From: Rickettsiales endosymbiont of Stachyamoeba lipophora
GTDB lineage: Bacteria > Pseudomonadota > Alphaproteobacteria > Rickettsiales > 33-17
DNA length: 64,000 nt
Reading direction: 5' to 3'
Assembly (NCBI RefSeq): GCF_003932735.1
Contig: NZ_CP033611.1
Location: forward strand, 434,001 to 498,000
Shown here: positions 50,116 to 60,010 of the stretch, piece by piece
How positions within the stretch are numbered: the first letter of the stretch is position 1
How the letters are laid out: every line of letters starts with the position of its first letter
The notes under the pieces: model-generated
The model's database searches: none
Seen by the model: only the letters and a program-made list of their open reading frames with translations
What the model was told of the DNA's origin: nothing
Translations under genes and position numbers: made by a program

Positions 50116-51857
50116 ATATTTACAATATACTTAAAATCGAAATTGAAAAAATAAAGATTTTGCTACAAGCAGAACAAAAGCTGACTTTTGATTCAAGCAC
50201 CCACTTTAGCATTGAAACTCCTAAAGAAAAACTTCAAGGGGATATTTCAACGAACGTGGCTATTGTTTATGCAAAATCTGCCAAAATGTCACCACGAGCA
50301 CTCGCTGAAGCATTTATAACTGAATTAGAGAAGCTGGATTTTATTGAAAAAGCCGAGATTGCCGGACCAGGTTTCATTAATTTTTTCCTGAAAGCATCTT
50401 TATGGTATGAAATACTAGCTGCCATTAACGAGCGAGGCACCTATTATGGAGATTGCACCATTGGCGAAGGGTTAAGTATCAATTTAGAATATGTTTCTGT
50501 CAATCCGACAGGGCCTATGCATATAGGCCATGCAAGATGCGCAGCCTATGGAGATTCGTTATCCTTAGTACTAAAAAAAGCAGGATATGATGTCACTAAG
50601 GAATATTACATCAACGATGCAGGCAAACAAATTGATGTGTTAGCAGAATCCGCCTATTTACGTTATCTTGAAGCATTAGGGCAACAGATCAACATACCGA
50701 GTGGCCTTTATCCCGGAGATTATTTAATCCAAACTGGTAACAATTTAGCCCAAGAATTTGATGATAAACTTAGCACCCTAGATAAAGAAGAGGCTATTAA
50801 GATCATACGACCTTTAGTAACAAATCAAATGATGGATTTGATTAAGCATGACCTTGCCAATTTGGGTATTTATCATGATGAATTTATTTCTGAATTAAAC
50901 GAGGTACGAGAAGAAGGGCTTATCGAAGAAGGAATTGAACTTCTTAAACACAAAGGCCTTATTTATCAAGGCACCTTAGAAAAACCAAAAGGTCATGAAG
51001 TTGAAGACTGGGAAGAGCAAGAGCAAATTATATTTAAATCAACACAATTTGGTGATGATCAAGATCGCGTGGTAATTAAACCTGATGGCACTTACACTTA
51101 TTTCGCAGGTGATATAGGATACGCCTTGCACAAAATAAAGCGAGGTTTTGATAAGTTTCTTTATGTTTTAGGAGCCGATCATGCAGGATATGTTAAGCGC
51201 TTAAAAAGTATTGTTCAGGCCTTAAGTGATGGTAAAATTGAGTGTGAGGTAAAGATTTGTCAATTGGTCAATTTTTTACAAAATGGTCAAGAATTAAAGA
51301 TGTCCAAGCGAGCCGGTAACTATGTGACTGTAGAAGATATCTATAATATGGTGGGTAAAGATGTAATACGTCTTATGATGCTTACTCGTAAAAATGATAT
51401 ATCTCTTAATTTTGATGTAGCAACCGTTAAAGAACAATCCAAAGACAATCCAGTCTTTTATATTCAATATGCTTACGCAAGAATTAGGTCAGTGGGCAGA
51501 ATGGTTAAACTTGAGCATCCTGATCTTTTTGAAGAATTTGAAGATGGAAAGATTGATTTATCACTTTTAAGCCTGCCACATGAAATAAATTTAATCAAAC
51601 TCATGGCTTCATGGCCTAAAATTGTAGAAAGTGCAGCCATTCATCATGAACCGCATCGAATAATATTTTATGCTCAAGAACTTGCTTCACAATTTCATGC
51701 TTTATGGAATATGGGACGTGAAGATCCTACAATGAGATTTATTGTAAAAAACAATCCCCAACTAACACAAAGCAGACTCTTCTTTACTGAAGCCATTGCA
51801 AATATTCTTGCTTCTTCTATGTTATTATGCAACGTCCAACCTATGGAAGAAATGTAG
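50112..51857 (+). CDS. argS: Arginyl-tRNA synthetase
   Basis: Class I synthetase charging tRNA-Arg. The 581-aa length is normal. The N-terminal additional domain is at about 1-110. The HIGH-type signature reads PTGPMHIGHAR at about 134-144, and the KMSKS equivalent reads LKMSKRAGN. The C-terminal anticodon-binding DALR domain ends near residue 581. Translation is probably coupled to dgt by the ATGA overlap. The next gene begins within or just after the end of argS. Confidence 0.97.
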   Translation: MNIYNILKIEIEKIKILLQAEQKLTFDSSTHFSIETPKEKLQGDISTNVAIVYAKSAKMSPRALAEAFITELEKLDFIEKAEIAGPGFINFFLKASLWYEILAAINERGTYYGDCTIGEGLSINLEYVSVNPTGPMHIGHARCAAYGDSLSLVLKKAGYDVTKEYYINDAGKQIDVLAESAYLRYLEALGQQINIPSGLYPGDYLIQTGNNLAQEFDDKLSTLDKEEAIKIIRPLVTNQMMDLIKHDLANLGIYHDEFISELNEVREEGLIEEGIELLKHKGLIYQGTLEKPKGHEVEDWEEQEQIIFKSTQFGDDQDRVVIKPDGTYTYFAGDIGYALHKIKRGFDKFLYVLGADHAGYVKRLKSIVQALSDGKIECEVKICQLVNFLQNGQELKMSKRAGNYVTVEDIYNMVGKDVIRLMMLTRKNDISLNFDVATVKEQSKDNPVFYIQYAYARIRSVGRMVKLEHPDLFEEFEDGKIDLSLLSLPHEINLIKLMASWPKIVESAAIHHEPHRIIFYAQELASQFHALWNMGREDPTMRFIVKNNPQLTQSRLFFTEAIANILASSMLLCNVQPMEEM

Positions 51858-51865
51858 CAAATTAT

Positions 51866-52741
51866 ATGAGTATGGAGAATAGAAAAGAACCTAAAATCAA
51901 TCAAGGTTCCGAAGACTTTGATGAAGATTATTTTGTAGAAAAATCTTCCGGATATAAAAATCTTACTACTCTCTTATTAGTAATTTTTGCTTTAACCGGC
52001 TTTGCAGTATTAGGGTGGTATGGTTATAAAATTAATTCTAGCATCAATTCAGCTGAAGAACTTAATATTATAAAGTACGAGAACAAGGCCACCAAAACCT
52101 TACCTGATGATCCAGGAGGGATGGTTATTAACGATATGGATAAGTCAGTATATGACAATTTAACCAATACTAGCGAAAATTTACCAAAAATAGAAAAAAT
52201 TTCACCCTCGACAGAAGAACCTATTGAACATAAAAGAGCAACATTTGAAGAACCAATAAAGCTTGAGATAGAAACCGAATCTCAAGCCAATAGCGATGAC
52301 TTTCATGCAGAGCAAATAGCAGCTAAAGAACCTCTTAAAAGTGAAACCATTGATATTTATTCACAAATCGAAAATAAACCTAAGAAAAAAGAAGCAAAAC
52401 TTCGGATCGTTGAGCAACCAGTTGATATCAAAACCGCCACAGCTAAACGCAAAGAAATTAAAGATAGGATTGCCAATGCTAACAAACAACCTAAAGGCTA
52501 CTATATTCAAATTGCCTCATTAAAAACCAAAGAAGATGCTGAAAAAACATGGTTGAACATTAGCAACAAATACAAATCTATTTTAGGTAACATGGATCAC
52601 TATATAGTAACCAAAGAAATTCCTACCAAAGGTCTTTTCTATCGCTTGCAAGCAGGACCTATAAGCTCTTCAACTGATGCTCGCTTGCTATGTAGTAAAT
52701 TAATAAAGCTCAACCAACCATGTATAACCGCTAAAAGGTAA
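51866..52741 (+). CDS. SPOR-domain inner-membrane protein
   Basis: Probable divisome-associated protein that binds denuded peptidoglycan. The 291-aa product has a short cytoplasmic N-terminus, one membrane helix (about residues 30-53, LTTLLLVIFALTGFAVLGWYG) and a long charged periplasmic linker. The C-terminal SPOR domain is at about 215-288 (GYYIQIASLKTKEDAEKTW, YRLQAGPISSSTDA, plus two cysteines that could pair). I start at the ATG 8 bases after argS. A start at 51827 inside argS would add 13 residues and one at 51872 would remove two; no ribosome-binding site decides. It is followed 4 bases later by nagZ, also a cell-wall gene. Confidence 0.85.
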   Translation: MSMENRKEPKINQGSEDFDEDYFVEKSSGYKNLTTLLLVIFALTGFAVLGWYGYKINSSINSAEELNIIKYENKATKTLPDDPGGMVINDMDKSVYDNLTNTSENLPKIEKISPSTEEPIEHKRATFEEPIKLEIETESQANSDDFHAEQIAAKEPLKSETIDIYSQIENKPKKKEAKLRIVEQPVDIKTATAKRKEIKDRIANANKQPKGYYIQIASLKTKEDAEKTWLNISNKYKSILGNMDHYIVTKEIPTKGLFYRLQAGPISSSTDARLLCSKLIKLNQPCITAKR

Positions 52742-52745
52742 CAAA

Positions 52746-53747
52746 ATGAAAAATGTAATTTACGGACTTGCCAGCACACAGTTACTTCATGAAGAAGCAG
52801 AATTCATTAAAAAAGCTGATCCTTTTGGTATTATTCTTTTTACTAGAAATATTGAAAGCAAAGAGCAAGTTCAACAATTAATTACCGAACTTAAAGATAC
52901 TTTAAGCCGTGATATTAACATATTTATTGATCAAGAAGGTGGTAGGGTTGCAAGACTTAAGGCCCCTATGTTTAGAAAATTACCTGCAGCTAAATTTTTT
53001 GCTGATCTTTATGCAAAAGATTCTATAGCAGCCATCAATGCCTCTTTTCTTAATCATTATCTAATCGGGCTAGAATTAAAAACCTTTTTAATTAACGGCT
53101 GTTTTGCTCCTGTTGCCGACCTTTATTATGATTATACCCATCAAGTTATAGGGGATAGAAGTTTTGGTAATGCAGTTGAGCAAGCTACAAAACTCGCACA
53201 AGCAGCTCATGATGGCTTAATTAAAGCTGGAGTTATGGCTTGTATTAAACATCTCCCTGGTCATGGACGCGCTACAGTAGATAGTCATCTTGAATTACCC
53301 AGAGTAACCGCAAGCATAGCTGAACTTGAAGCAACTGATTTCAAAGTTTTTAAAGAACTGAAAGCAAATTTTGCTATGACTGCTCACATTATTTATGATG
53401 CTTTAGATCCGGAGCATCCTGCTACCACTTCTAAACAATCAATTGAATATATTAAAAACAATCTTTTCAATGGAATAATTGTTAGCGATGATATTGGCAT
53501 GAAGGCTTTGCAAGGCGATTTTAAGACCATTACAAAACAAGTGATTGATGCAGGAGTAGATATAGTACTGCATTGTAGTGGCAACTTAGAGGAAATGAAG
53601 CAGATTGATGAAGCAGCAATTGAGCTTGAATCACAAATTAGCCAGGCTCTAACCGTAGAAGCAGATAATAATCTTGATTATCAAACAGCTTTAAATCAAT
53701 ATACAAAAATAATTGAACCATTTTTATCAGAAATTCATTATGCATAA
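52746..53747 (+). CDS. nagZ: Beta-N-acetylhexosaminidase (NagZ family)
   Basis: Cytoplasmic glycoside hydrolase family 3 enzyme that removes GlcNAc from anhydro-muropeptides during peptidoglycan recycling. The 333-aa length is typical. Motifs are FIDQEGGRVARL, VIGDRSFGN and the mobile catalytic loop KHLPGHGRATVDSHLELP with the Asp/His pair. IIVSDDIGMKAL carries the nucleophilic Asp. It implies that peptidoglycan is made and recycled, consistent with the SPOR gene beside it. Its end overlaps the next gene by 8 bases. Confidence 0.95.
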   Translation: MKNVIYGLASTQLLHEEAEFIKKADPFGIILFTRNIESKEQVQQLITELKDTLSRDINIFIDQEGGRVARLKAPMFRKLPAAKFFADLYAKDSIAAINASFLNHYLIGLELKTFLINGCFAPVADLYYDYTHQVIGDRSFGNAVEQATKLAQAAHDGLIKAGVMACIKHLPGHGRATVDSHLELPRVTASIAELEATDFKVFKELKANFAMTAHIIYDALDPEHPATTSKQSIEYIKNNLFNGIIVSDDIGMKALQGDFKTITKQVIDAGVDIVLHCSGNLEEMKQIDEAAIELESQISQALTVEADNNLDYQTALNQYTKIIEPFLSEIHYA

Positions 53748-54399
53748 TAAGCTTACGAAACCTCACGCTATCATTTTTGACTGGGATAATACTCTAGCAG
53801 ATACCTGGATTATTATTCATCAAGCGCTTAATAATACTTTTAATACTTTTAATCTTCCGGAATGGTCATTAGAAGAAACTAAAGAAAGAGTGGCCCTCTC
53901 AATGAGAGATGCCTTCCCTAAATTATTTGGAGAAAATGTAATAAAGGCTCGAGAAATTTATTATCAAAGCTATTTAGAACATTCAAAAAATTTATACCAA
54001 TTATTTGCGCATGCTCGCGAAATGCTAGAATTTGCTAAAAACAAAAACATTTTATTAGCTGTAGTCAGTAATAAAAATGGTCCTATTTTACGCAAAGAAG
54101 TCGCAGCATTAAACTTAAATCAATATTTCCATAACATTATCGGTTCAATGGATGCTGAATTTGATAAACCCTATCCTCATCCAGTATATAAAGCATTAGA
54201 ACTGAGCGATATTACTGCCGGGGAACATGTATGGTTTATTGGAGATACTATTGTAGATATGGAATGCGCCCATCGCGCTAACTTAACTCCAATATATTAC
54301 GGTGTTATTAATGATCCAAGCGTGCTGGCACCTTTTAATCCTCAAGCTAGTATCAAATCTCATCAAGAATTAATTAAATTGATTGATAGTGCTTACTAA
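53740..54399 (+). CDS. HAD-superfamily hydrolase (phosphoglycolate phosphatase-like)
   Basis: A 219-aa cytoplasmic phosphatase. Catalytic motif I DWDNTLADT has the nucleophile Asp and the acid/base Asp at +2 changed to Asn (DWDNT, where canonical is DxDGT/V and the second Asp is kept). Motif II is AVVSNK, motif III has DKPYPHPVYK, and motif IV is GDTIVDMECA. The fold matches Gph/HAD-IA. I start at the ATG 53740 inside the end of nagZ because the similarity begins there (PHAIIFDWDN). A longer start at 53713 adds nine unrelated residues. Natural substrate uncertain. Confidence 0.88.
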   Translation: MHNKLTKPHAIIFDWDNTLADTWIIIHQALNNTFNTFNLPEWSLEETKERVALSMRDAFPKLFGENVIKAREIYYQSYLEHSKNLYQLFAHAREMLEFAKNKNILLAVVSNKNGPILRKEVAALNLNQYFHNIIGSMDAEFDKPYPHPVYKALELSDITAGEHVWFIGDTIVDMECAHRANLTPIYYGVINDPSVLAPFNPQASIKSHQELIKLIDSAY

Positions 54400-56332
54400 A
54401 GAAATTATTTTACCACTTAATTTTGACCATGGTTTTGATTATCTAGAGAATGATTTTGCTCTACAATTAGGGGATTTAGTTCAAGTTAACTTCAAAGGCA
54501 ATGAAGTTATTGGCGTAGTAAAACACAATGGCCAATCTAACCTTCCAGCTAGCAAGCTTAAACCTGTAATTCAAAAGTTAGGATTATTACTAAGCCCGAC
54601 TCTTATAAAGTTTCTAGACCAAGTAAGTAATTACAATCTAGCGCCAATCGGGGAAGCTTATAGAATGGCAATAGGGCAGATTAACAACAAAGCTATTAAC
54701 CTATGTAATGAACTACCTATAGTTGAATATAATCCAAACCTACCACCACTACGTTATGAACAGCAACAAGTATATGAAGCTATTATTAATTCCAAGCATT
54801 CAGCACATTTACTACATGGCGTTACCGGAGCAGGTAAAACTGAAGTATATTTTTGGCTTATTAACTATCATTTAAAACAACATCAACAAGTTTTACTGCT
54901 AATGCCGGAAATAGCCTTAACTACTCAGATCGTCAAAAGATTTGCAGAGCGTTTTGGAACTTATCCTACCACCTGGCATTCAAGCATGACTCCTAAGCAA
55001 AAGCAAATAGCTTTAAGCCAAATTATCAGTGGTAAAACTAAAGTTATTATAGGAGCAAGAAGCAGCTTATTTTTACCTTTTAAAAATTTAGGGTTGATTA
55101 TTGTTGATGAAGAACATGACCAATCATATAAGCAAGATGATATTGTTTGTTACCATGGTAGAAATATGGCAGTTTTGCGAGGACATATTGAACAAATCAA
55201 AGTTGTGTTAGGCTCAGCAACCCCTTCCATTGAGTCTATTGTTAATAGCAACTCCGGCAAATATTTATATCATAAAATCACTGCTAATTTTGGTACCCAA
55301 TCACCAACTGAAATATCAGCTATTGATTTAACTAAAAACAAATTAAAGTCAGGTGAGTTTATCAGCTCCATCCTCGCCCAGGCCATTAGAGAAAATTATA
55401 ATCAAAAAAATCAAACACTCCTATTTCTTAATCGCAGAGGATATGCTCCTTTATTAATTTGCAATTCTTGTGGATTTAGAGTGGCCTGCCCAGACTGTAC
55501 CAGTTGGCTAGTTACCCATCATAAGCTTAATAAGTTAGTGTGCCATCACTGCGGTTTCAATAAAGCTCTTATTAATAATTGTCAAAATTGTGGCGACCAG
55601 AATAGCTTAGTAGCATGCGGTCCTGGAGTAGAAAGAATTGAGCAAGAGGTAAAGCAAAAATTTCCCGAAGCCAATATCTGTAATATTAACACTGACAGCG
55701 TAACTACGCCTAAGCAAGTTGAACAATTATTTCATGCTATCATGAATAATGAGTATGATATTATCATTGGCACCCAAATGATTGGTAAAGGCCTAGATTT
55801 TCCTAAGCTAACTTTAGTAGGCGTAATAGATGCCGATTTAGGGGTAGGCGGAGACCTAAGAGCTAGCGAACGGACATTCCAAATTATTAACCAAGTACTT
55901 GGCCGAGCTGGGCGCCATTTACCTGGCAAAGCTCTGATCCAGACTTACAACATTACTAATTCGGTAATTCAAGCAATTCTTACTAATCAATCCGATAAGT
56001 TTATTGAGAGCGAAATTAACTCACGTCATACTAATTCAATGCCACCTTTTGCTAGGATGGCCGCTATTGTCATCTCAAGTTTAAATGAGGAAGCTTTAAA
56101 AAAATTTGCTCAAGAAATGAGCAACAAAGCGCCTTATGTTAAAGATATCACAGTATTTGGCCCTGCTCCTGCAATATTATATAAAATTAAAAACAGATTT
56201 AGAATAAGATTTCTAGTTCAAGCTTCTGTTAAAACTAATATTCAAAACTATCTTAAAGCCTGGTTGCAAAATCTAACTAAACCTGCAAATATTAGACTTA
56301 AAGTTGATATTGACCCATATAGTTTTGTATAA
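54389..56332 (+). CDS. priA: Primosomal protein N' (replication restart helicase)
   Basis: 3'-to-5' helicase that reloads the replisome at stalled forks. The protein is about 647 aa, shorter than the roughly 730 of E. coli, as usual for alphaproteobacteria. The DNA-binding N-terminal domain is at about 1-100. Walker A is HGVTGAGKTEVY, motif II is IIVDEEHDQSYKQ, and motif III VVLGSATPSIES. Eight zinc-binding cysteines lie between about 367 and 415 (CNSCGFRVACPDC, CHHCGF, CQNCG). The C-terminal helicase lobe has GTQMIGKGLDFP and GRAGR. The start is a non-ATG codon: GTG 54389 (chosen) or TTG 54383, both overlapping the upstream stop. Confidence 0.94.
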   Translation: MLTKEIILPLNFDHGFDYLENDFALQLGDLVQVNFKGNEVIGVVKHNGQSNLPASKLKPVIQKLGLLLSPTLIKFLDQVSNYNLAPIGEAYRMAIGQINNKAINLCNELPIVEYNPNLPPLRYEQQQVYEAIINSKHSAHLLHGVTGAGKTEVYFWLINYHLKQHQQVLLLMPEIALTTQIVKRFAERFGTYPTTWHSSMTPKQKQIALSQIISGKTKVIIGARSSLFLPFKNLGLIIVDEEHDQSYKQDDIVCYHGRNMAVLRGHIEQIKVVLGSATPSIESIVNSNSGKYLYHKITANFGTQSPTEISAIDLTKNKLKSGEFISSILAQAIRENYNQKNQTLLFLNRRGYAPLLICNSCGFRVACPDCTSWLVTHHKLNKLVCHHCGFNKALINNCQNCGDQNSLVACGPGVERIEQEVKQKFPEANICNINTDSVTTPKQVEQLFHAIMNNEYDIIIGTQMIGKGLDFPKLTLVGVIDADLGVGGDLRASERTFQIINQVLGRAGRHLPGKALIQTYNITNSVIQAILTNQSDKFIESEINSRHTNSMPPFARMAAIVISSLNEEALKKFAQEMSNKAPYVKDITVFGPAPAILYKIKNRFRIRFLVQASVKTNIQNYLKAWLQNLTKPANIRLKVDIDPYSFV

Positions 56333-57912
56333 TGCCTATTTTATTAAGCAATAATATTTTAAATACTCTTATTCTACCGGTAATTTTAAGCCTTATTATT
56401 ACCGCCTTTAATAGCAAAGCCAGCAAAATTACATTTTTAATTGCTTTACTAATAAATTTTTTAGCACCCGAGTTAAGTAAGCCTAGCAATTTTGATGCTA
56501 GCTTTATTAATTTGTATTTATTTACTTCTCACCTGTTTATTATTAAAAGCTGCATTCTGATCTTAGCTCTTTCAACTATTTTTAATTTTTATTCTCTGAA
56601 CAAATTTCAGCTAATTTTTAGGCATTTACTATTGCTTGGCACTTTACTCGGATGCTATGCTAATAACTGGCTAATAATGTTATTAGCTATTGAAATTTTA
56701 ACTATCACTACCTGTTTACAATTCTTTACAACTAGAGGCCTTTATAGCTTAGAATATTTTATTAAATATTTAGCAATTTGTATCTTTTCCAGCTCCTTAA
56801 TTCTTACAGGTATAAGCTATGATAATTTGTGGCTGATAGAATTTAATACACATATCTTTAATCATAATTTGCTGACCTTATTTGGTATTTTAATTCATTT
56901 AGGAATCCTACCTATAACCTTAACTATAACCTCTTATAACTATACCAACTTTGATGCCAGAACCCTACTGCCTCTCTTTATTTCTAAGCTGTTATTGTTA
57001 ATTATTGTAACGCAGTTTAATCCTTCTGGGATTTTACTATTTTTAGGCATTGCCACTTTAATCTATGCGTTAGTAATACTACTTTTTTCAAAGAATTTAT
57101 ACAAAACTGCGATTGGGTTTATTTTGGTGGATATTGGTTTTACTATTGCCAGCTTTAGTCTCAGTTTGGTTACTCCAATTATTTTTACCATTCTTATAGC
57201 AGCCAAATTGCCTTTCATATACCTACTTTTAGAGCATATTCGACTATTAAATCAGCAAAATATTAATAATTTTTCTGATCTTAAACAGCAAGTAAACTTA
57301 CGTGGATTTAAACCTTACAAAACAAACCTATTTATTGCTTGCGCTCTTAATACCTCAGTACCTATATTTGCTGATGGATTATTAAAACAAAGAATTTTTG
57401 AATCGGCTCCTGATTATTTTAAAGTGATTATAATTATTACTAACCTTGCTTGTATTATTGGTATTTTTTATAAATTCATTATCATTAACCAACCAAAAAA
57501 TAATAACCCCTCAACTTTTACTCCCCCATTTTCATTGAAATTATTAGGGTTTATTACTACTATTGTAATATTGAGTAATGCGTTATTAAGTATATTTACA
57601 TTCAAAAAAATAGCCCTAAATTTGGTTGAATTCAATTACCTTGCTAAGTATTTCAGCTTATTATTATTGTCTTTTGTAATTTACAAAATATTAAATTTCT
57701 TTTCGTTATTTAAGAAGAACTTTGATTACGAAATAGATTCTATTTACCTAGCACCTCTTAAAATACTTTTTAAGCAACTTAACTATATATCTATAATTAA
57801 AACTCAATTTACCTTTAATACAGCTAATGTTTTCAGACTCAATACAAGTTCGAATTTAACAATATTATTAACAATCTTTTCAATTGGAATTTTATACATC
57901 CTAAAGATTTAA
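56332..57912 (+). CDS. NuoN/MrpD-like polytopic membrane protein (divergent)
   Basis: A 526-aa protein with about 13-14 predicted membrane helices. The middle region resembles antiporter-like subunits of complex I and Mrp Na+/H+ antiporters. A helix with LLAIEILTITTCLQFF is followed by SLEYFIKYLAICIFSSSLILTGIS, as in the NuoN helices around AIELLSLSSY and LKYFLLGA. The key charged residues (Glu in helix 5, Lys in EYFIKY) are present. A further segment reads GILIHLGILPITLTI. It is an orphan, as no other nuo or mrp genes are nearby. Its ATG shares one base with the priA stop codon (TAATG). Ion-translocating function is inferred. Confidence 0.6.
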   Translation: MPILLSNNILNTLILPVILSLIITAFNSKASKITFLIALLINFLAPELSKPSNFDASFINLYLFTSHLFIIKSCILILALSTIFNFYSLNKFQLIFRHLLLLGTLLGCYANNWLIMLLAIEILTITTCLQFFTTRGLYSLEYFIKYLAICIFSSSLILTGISYDNLWLIEFNTHIFNHNLLTLFGILIHLGILPITLTITSYNYTNFDARTLLPLFISKLLLLIIVTQFNPSGILLFLGIATLIYALVILLFSKNLYKTAIGFILVDIGFTIASFSLSLVTPIIFTILIAAKLPFIYLLLEHIRLLNQQNINNFSDLKQQVNLRGFKPYKTNLFIACALNTSVPIFADGLLKQRIFESAPDYFKVIIIITNLACIIGIFYKFIIINQPKNNNPSTFTPPFSLKLLGFITTIVILSNALLSIFTFKKIALNLVEFNYLAKYFSLLLLSFVIYKILNFFSLFKKNFDYEIDSIYLAPLKILFKQLNYISIIKTQFTFNTANVFRLNTSSNLTILLTIFSIGILYILKI

Positions 57913-58049
57913 CAAAGGTTATTATCATAATCATTTCTTTTCAAAAATTTATAATTCACTTGACAATCACACATTTAGACTCGAATATTTACAACAAATG
58001 TGCAGGTTCATAGGTAGCTTGCTCTGGATATTTTAATGGTATTTTACAT

Positions 58050-59303
58050 ATGAAAAAAGTTCTAGCTGCAGGAATGGTTGGCAATGCTCTTGAGTGGTAT
58101 GATTTCGCATTATATGGTCATTTTGTCTTTATTATTAGCCAACTTTTCTTTCCTAGTGACAATCATTTAGTTTCATTAGTCATGACTTTTGGTGGATTTG
58201 CCGCAGGCTTCATCATGCGCCCTCTGGGTGCCGTTGTTTTTGGGCATATCGGTGACCAATTTGGTAGGCGTACAGCTTTAGCTGCTGCAATTTTAACTAT
58301 GGCTATACCTACGGCGTGTATTGGATTACTGCCAACTTATCATGAAATCGGCATAGCTGCTCCTATTTGTCTTATCATAATTAGATTATTACAAGGATTA
58401 TCACTTGGCGGTGAATTTAGTGGTTCTATTGCTTTTATAGTAGAACATGCTCCTAATAATCGACGAGGTCTTGCTGGAAGTGCAGCAATGTTCAGTATGA
58501 ATGTTGGAATTCTCCTTGGCTCTCTTGCAGCTGCAATATGTAACAATACCTTTACTACCGAAGCTTTATATAGTTGGGGATGGCGGATACCTTTTATAAT
58601 CGGTCTGGCAATTGGGCTTGTAGGCCTTTATGTTCGCTCAGGTTTACATGAAAGCCCTAAATATGAACAAGCAAAAAAACTTGGACATATTTCTAAAACT
58701 CCAACCAGAGAACTTTTCAAAGGCTATCGTCATGAACTTTTTTCAGGCATTGTGGTTTATCTAACTGTCACTATCCCATTTTTTACCTTTGTGATGTTCA
58801 TGAACACTTACATGTCCAAAATTGTTGGCAAATCTCCTGCTGAAGCCAGCTTAATCAATACTATTAGCATGATTATTGCTACTTCTTTCATTCCGGTATT
58901 CGGCTATCTTTCCGATATTTTTGGTAGAAAAGTTATCACTCGTCTAGGGGCTGGGCTTTTTATTCTTCTTACCTATCCTTTATTTATCATGCTTAACCAA
59001 CCTGGTTTTTTACTACCTTTAATTGGTCAAACAATTTTTGGAATATTGGTTTCATTATATATGTCTCCTGTACCTGCAATTTTAGTGGAGCTTTTCCCAA
59101 CCAGCGTAAGATATTCAGGAGTAGCTTTATCCTATAATATTTCAGCAGCAGGATTTGGCGGTACGGCACCAATGGTTGCAACCTTTTTAATCAATCATAC
59201 CGGTAATAATTACGCTATTGCTTTTTATATAATTTTCTTTGCTATGATTTCGTTTGCGTGGATTGGGCAAATGAGTGAACGTAGTAAGCTAGCTCTTGCA
59301 TAA
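58050..59303 (+). CDS. MFS transporter of the metabolite:H+ symporter (ProP-like) family
   Basis: A 417-aa inner-membrane carrier with 12 helices. Diagnostic MHS-family blocks are MVGNALEWYDFALYG near the N-terminus, FGHIGDQFGRRTAL (first-loop MFS motif) and RLLQGLSLGGEFSGSIAFIVEHAPNNRRG. SVRYSGVALSYNISAAGFGG comes near the end. Rickettsiales carry many proline/betaine ProP homologues of this type. The actual solute is unknown. Gene stands alone after a 137-base spacer and is followed by a palindrome directly in front of queH. Confidence 0.9.
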   Translation: MKKVLAAGMVGNALEWYDFALYGHFVFIISQLFFPSDNHLVSLVMTFGGFAAGFIMRPLGAVVFGHIGDQFGRRTALAAAILTMAIPTACIGLLPTYHEIGIAAPICLIIIRLLQGLSLGGEFSGSIAFIVEHAPNNRRGLAGSAAMFSMNVGILLGSLAAAICNNTFTTEALYSWGWRIPFIIGLAIGLVGLYVRSGLHESPKYEQAKKLGHISKTPTRELFKGYRHELFSGIVVYLTVTIPFFTFVMFMNTYMSKIVGKSPAEASLINTISMIIATSFIPVFGYLSDIFGRKVITRLGAGLFILLTYPLFIMLNQPGFLLPLIGQTIFGILVSLYMSPVPAILVELFPTSVRYSGVALSYNISAAGFGGTAPMVATFLINHTGNNYAIAFYIIFFAMISFAWIGQMSERSKLALA

Positions 59304-59315
59304 TTTATGAAAAAA

Positions 59316-59350
59316 ACTAATATCGATTTAAAATTTAAATTGATATTAGT
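59316..59350 (+). promoter_or_regulatory. 35-base palindrome abutting the queH start codon
   Basis: ACTAATATCGATTTAAA (59316-59332) pairs with TTTAAATTGATATTAGT (59334-59350), with one G-T pair and a single central base. It fills the space from the MFS gene to the ATG of queH with no ribosome-binding site visible. It could be an operator for a dimeric repressor, a translation-blocking hairpin, or a terminator for the MFS gene. Confidence 0.55.
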
Positions 59351-60010
59351 ATGAAGAACAATACATCATCTCAAGACCGAGTAAAATTAGAAGCCCCAGA
59401 GGACACCAATAAAGTTTTACTTCATAGCTGTTGCGCCCCATGCTCAGGAGAGCTGATGGAAGCAATGGTAGAGTCTGGTATACAATTCTCTATCTTTTTT
59501 TATAATCCCAATATTCATCCTAAAAAAGAATATGAAATTCGTAAAAACGAGAATATACGCTTTGCCGAAAAAATGGGAATTGAATTTATAGATGCAGATT
59601 ATGATGTACAAAATTGGTTTTCACGCGCTAAAGGTATGGAATTCGAGCCTGAACGCGGCATAAGATGCACCATGTGCTTTGATATGCGCTTTGAGAGAAC
59701 TGCTCTTTATGCCCATGAACATGGATTTAAAGTTATTACTAGCAGCTTAGGTCTTTCCAGATGGAAAAACATGGAACAGATTAATGATTGTGGGGTTAGA
59801 GCCGCTTCCCATTATCCTGAAATAACCTACTGGACTTACAATTGGCGCAAAAATGGCGGCAGTGAACGTATGTATCAAATAGCAAAAAGAGAAAGTTTTT
59901 ATAAACAAGAATATTGTGGATGTATTTATTCTTTACGAGATACCAATGACTGGCGCAAAAAAAATGATAGAGAAGAAATTCAAATCGGACAAGAATTTTA
60001 CGAAGATTAA
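59351..60010 (+). CDS. queH: Epoxyqueuosine reductase QueH
   Basis: Catalyses the last step of queuosine synthesis in tRNA (epoxyqueuosine to queuosine), the non-cobalamin alternative to QueG. The 219-aa length is typical of QueH/DUF208. Iron-sulfur and active-site cysteines are conserved: HSCCAPCSG at about 25-33 (Cys27, Cys28, Cys31), and [11 protein letters not shown]. The C-terminal EYCGCIYS completes the set. [16 protein letters not shown] and [15 protein letters not shown] are further family hallmarks. No other queuosine gene is linked. Translation starts directly after the palindrome. Confidence 0.93.
   Translation: MKNNTSSQDRVKLEAPEDTNKVLLHSCCAPCSGELMEAMVESGIQFSIFFYNPNIHPKKEYEIRKNENIRFAEKMGIEFIDADYDVQNWFSRAKGMEFEPERGIRCTMCFDMRFERTALYAHEHGFKVITSSLGLSRWKNMEQINDCGVRAASHYPEITYWTYNWRKNGGSERMYQIAKRESFYKQEYCGCIYSLRDTNDWRKKNDREEIQIGQEFYED

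Noticed and set aside
59316-59350. Palindrome considered as a preQ1 riboswitch for queH
   Set aside because: A preQ1 aptamer needs a small asymmetric pseudoknot with a C-rich loop. This is a symmetric hairpin with a one-base loop.
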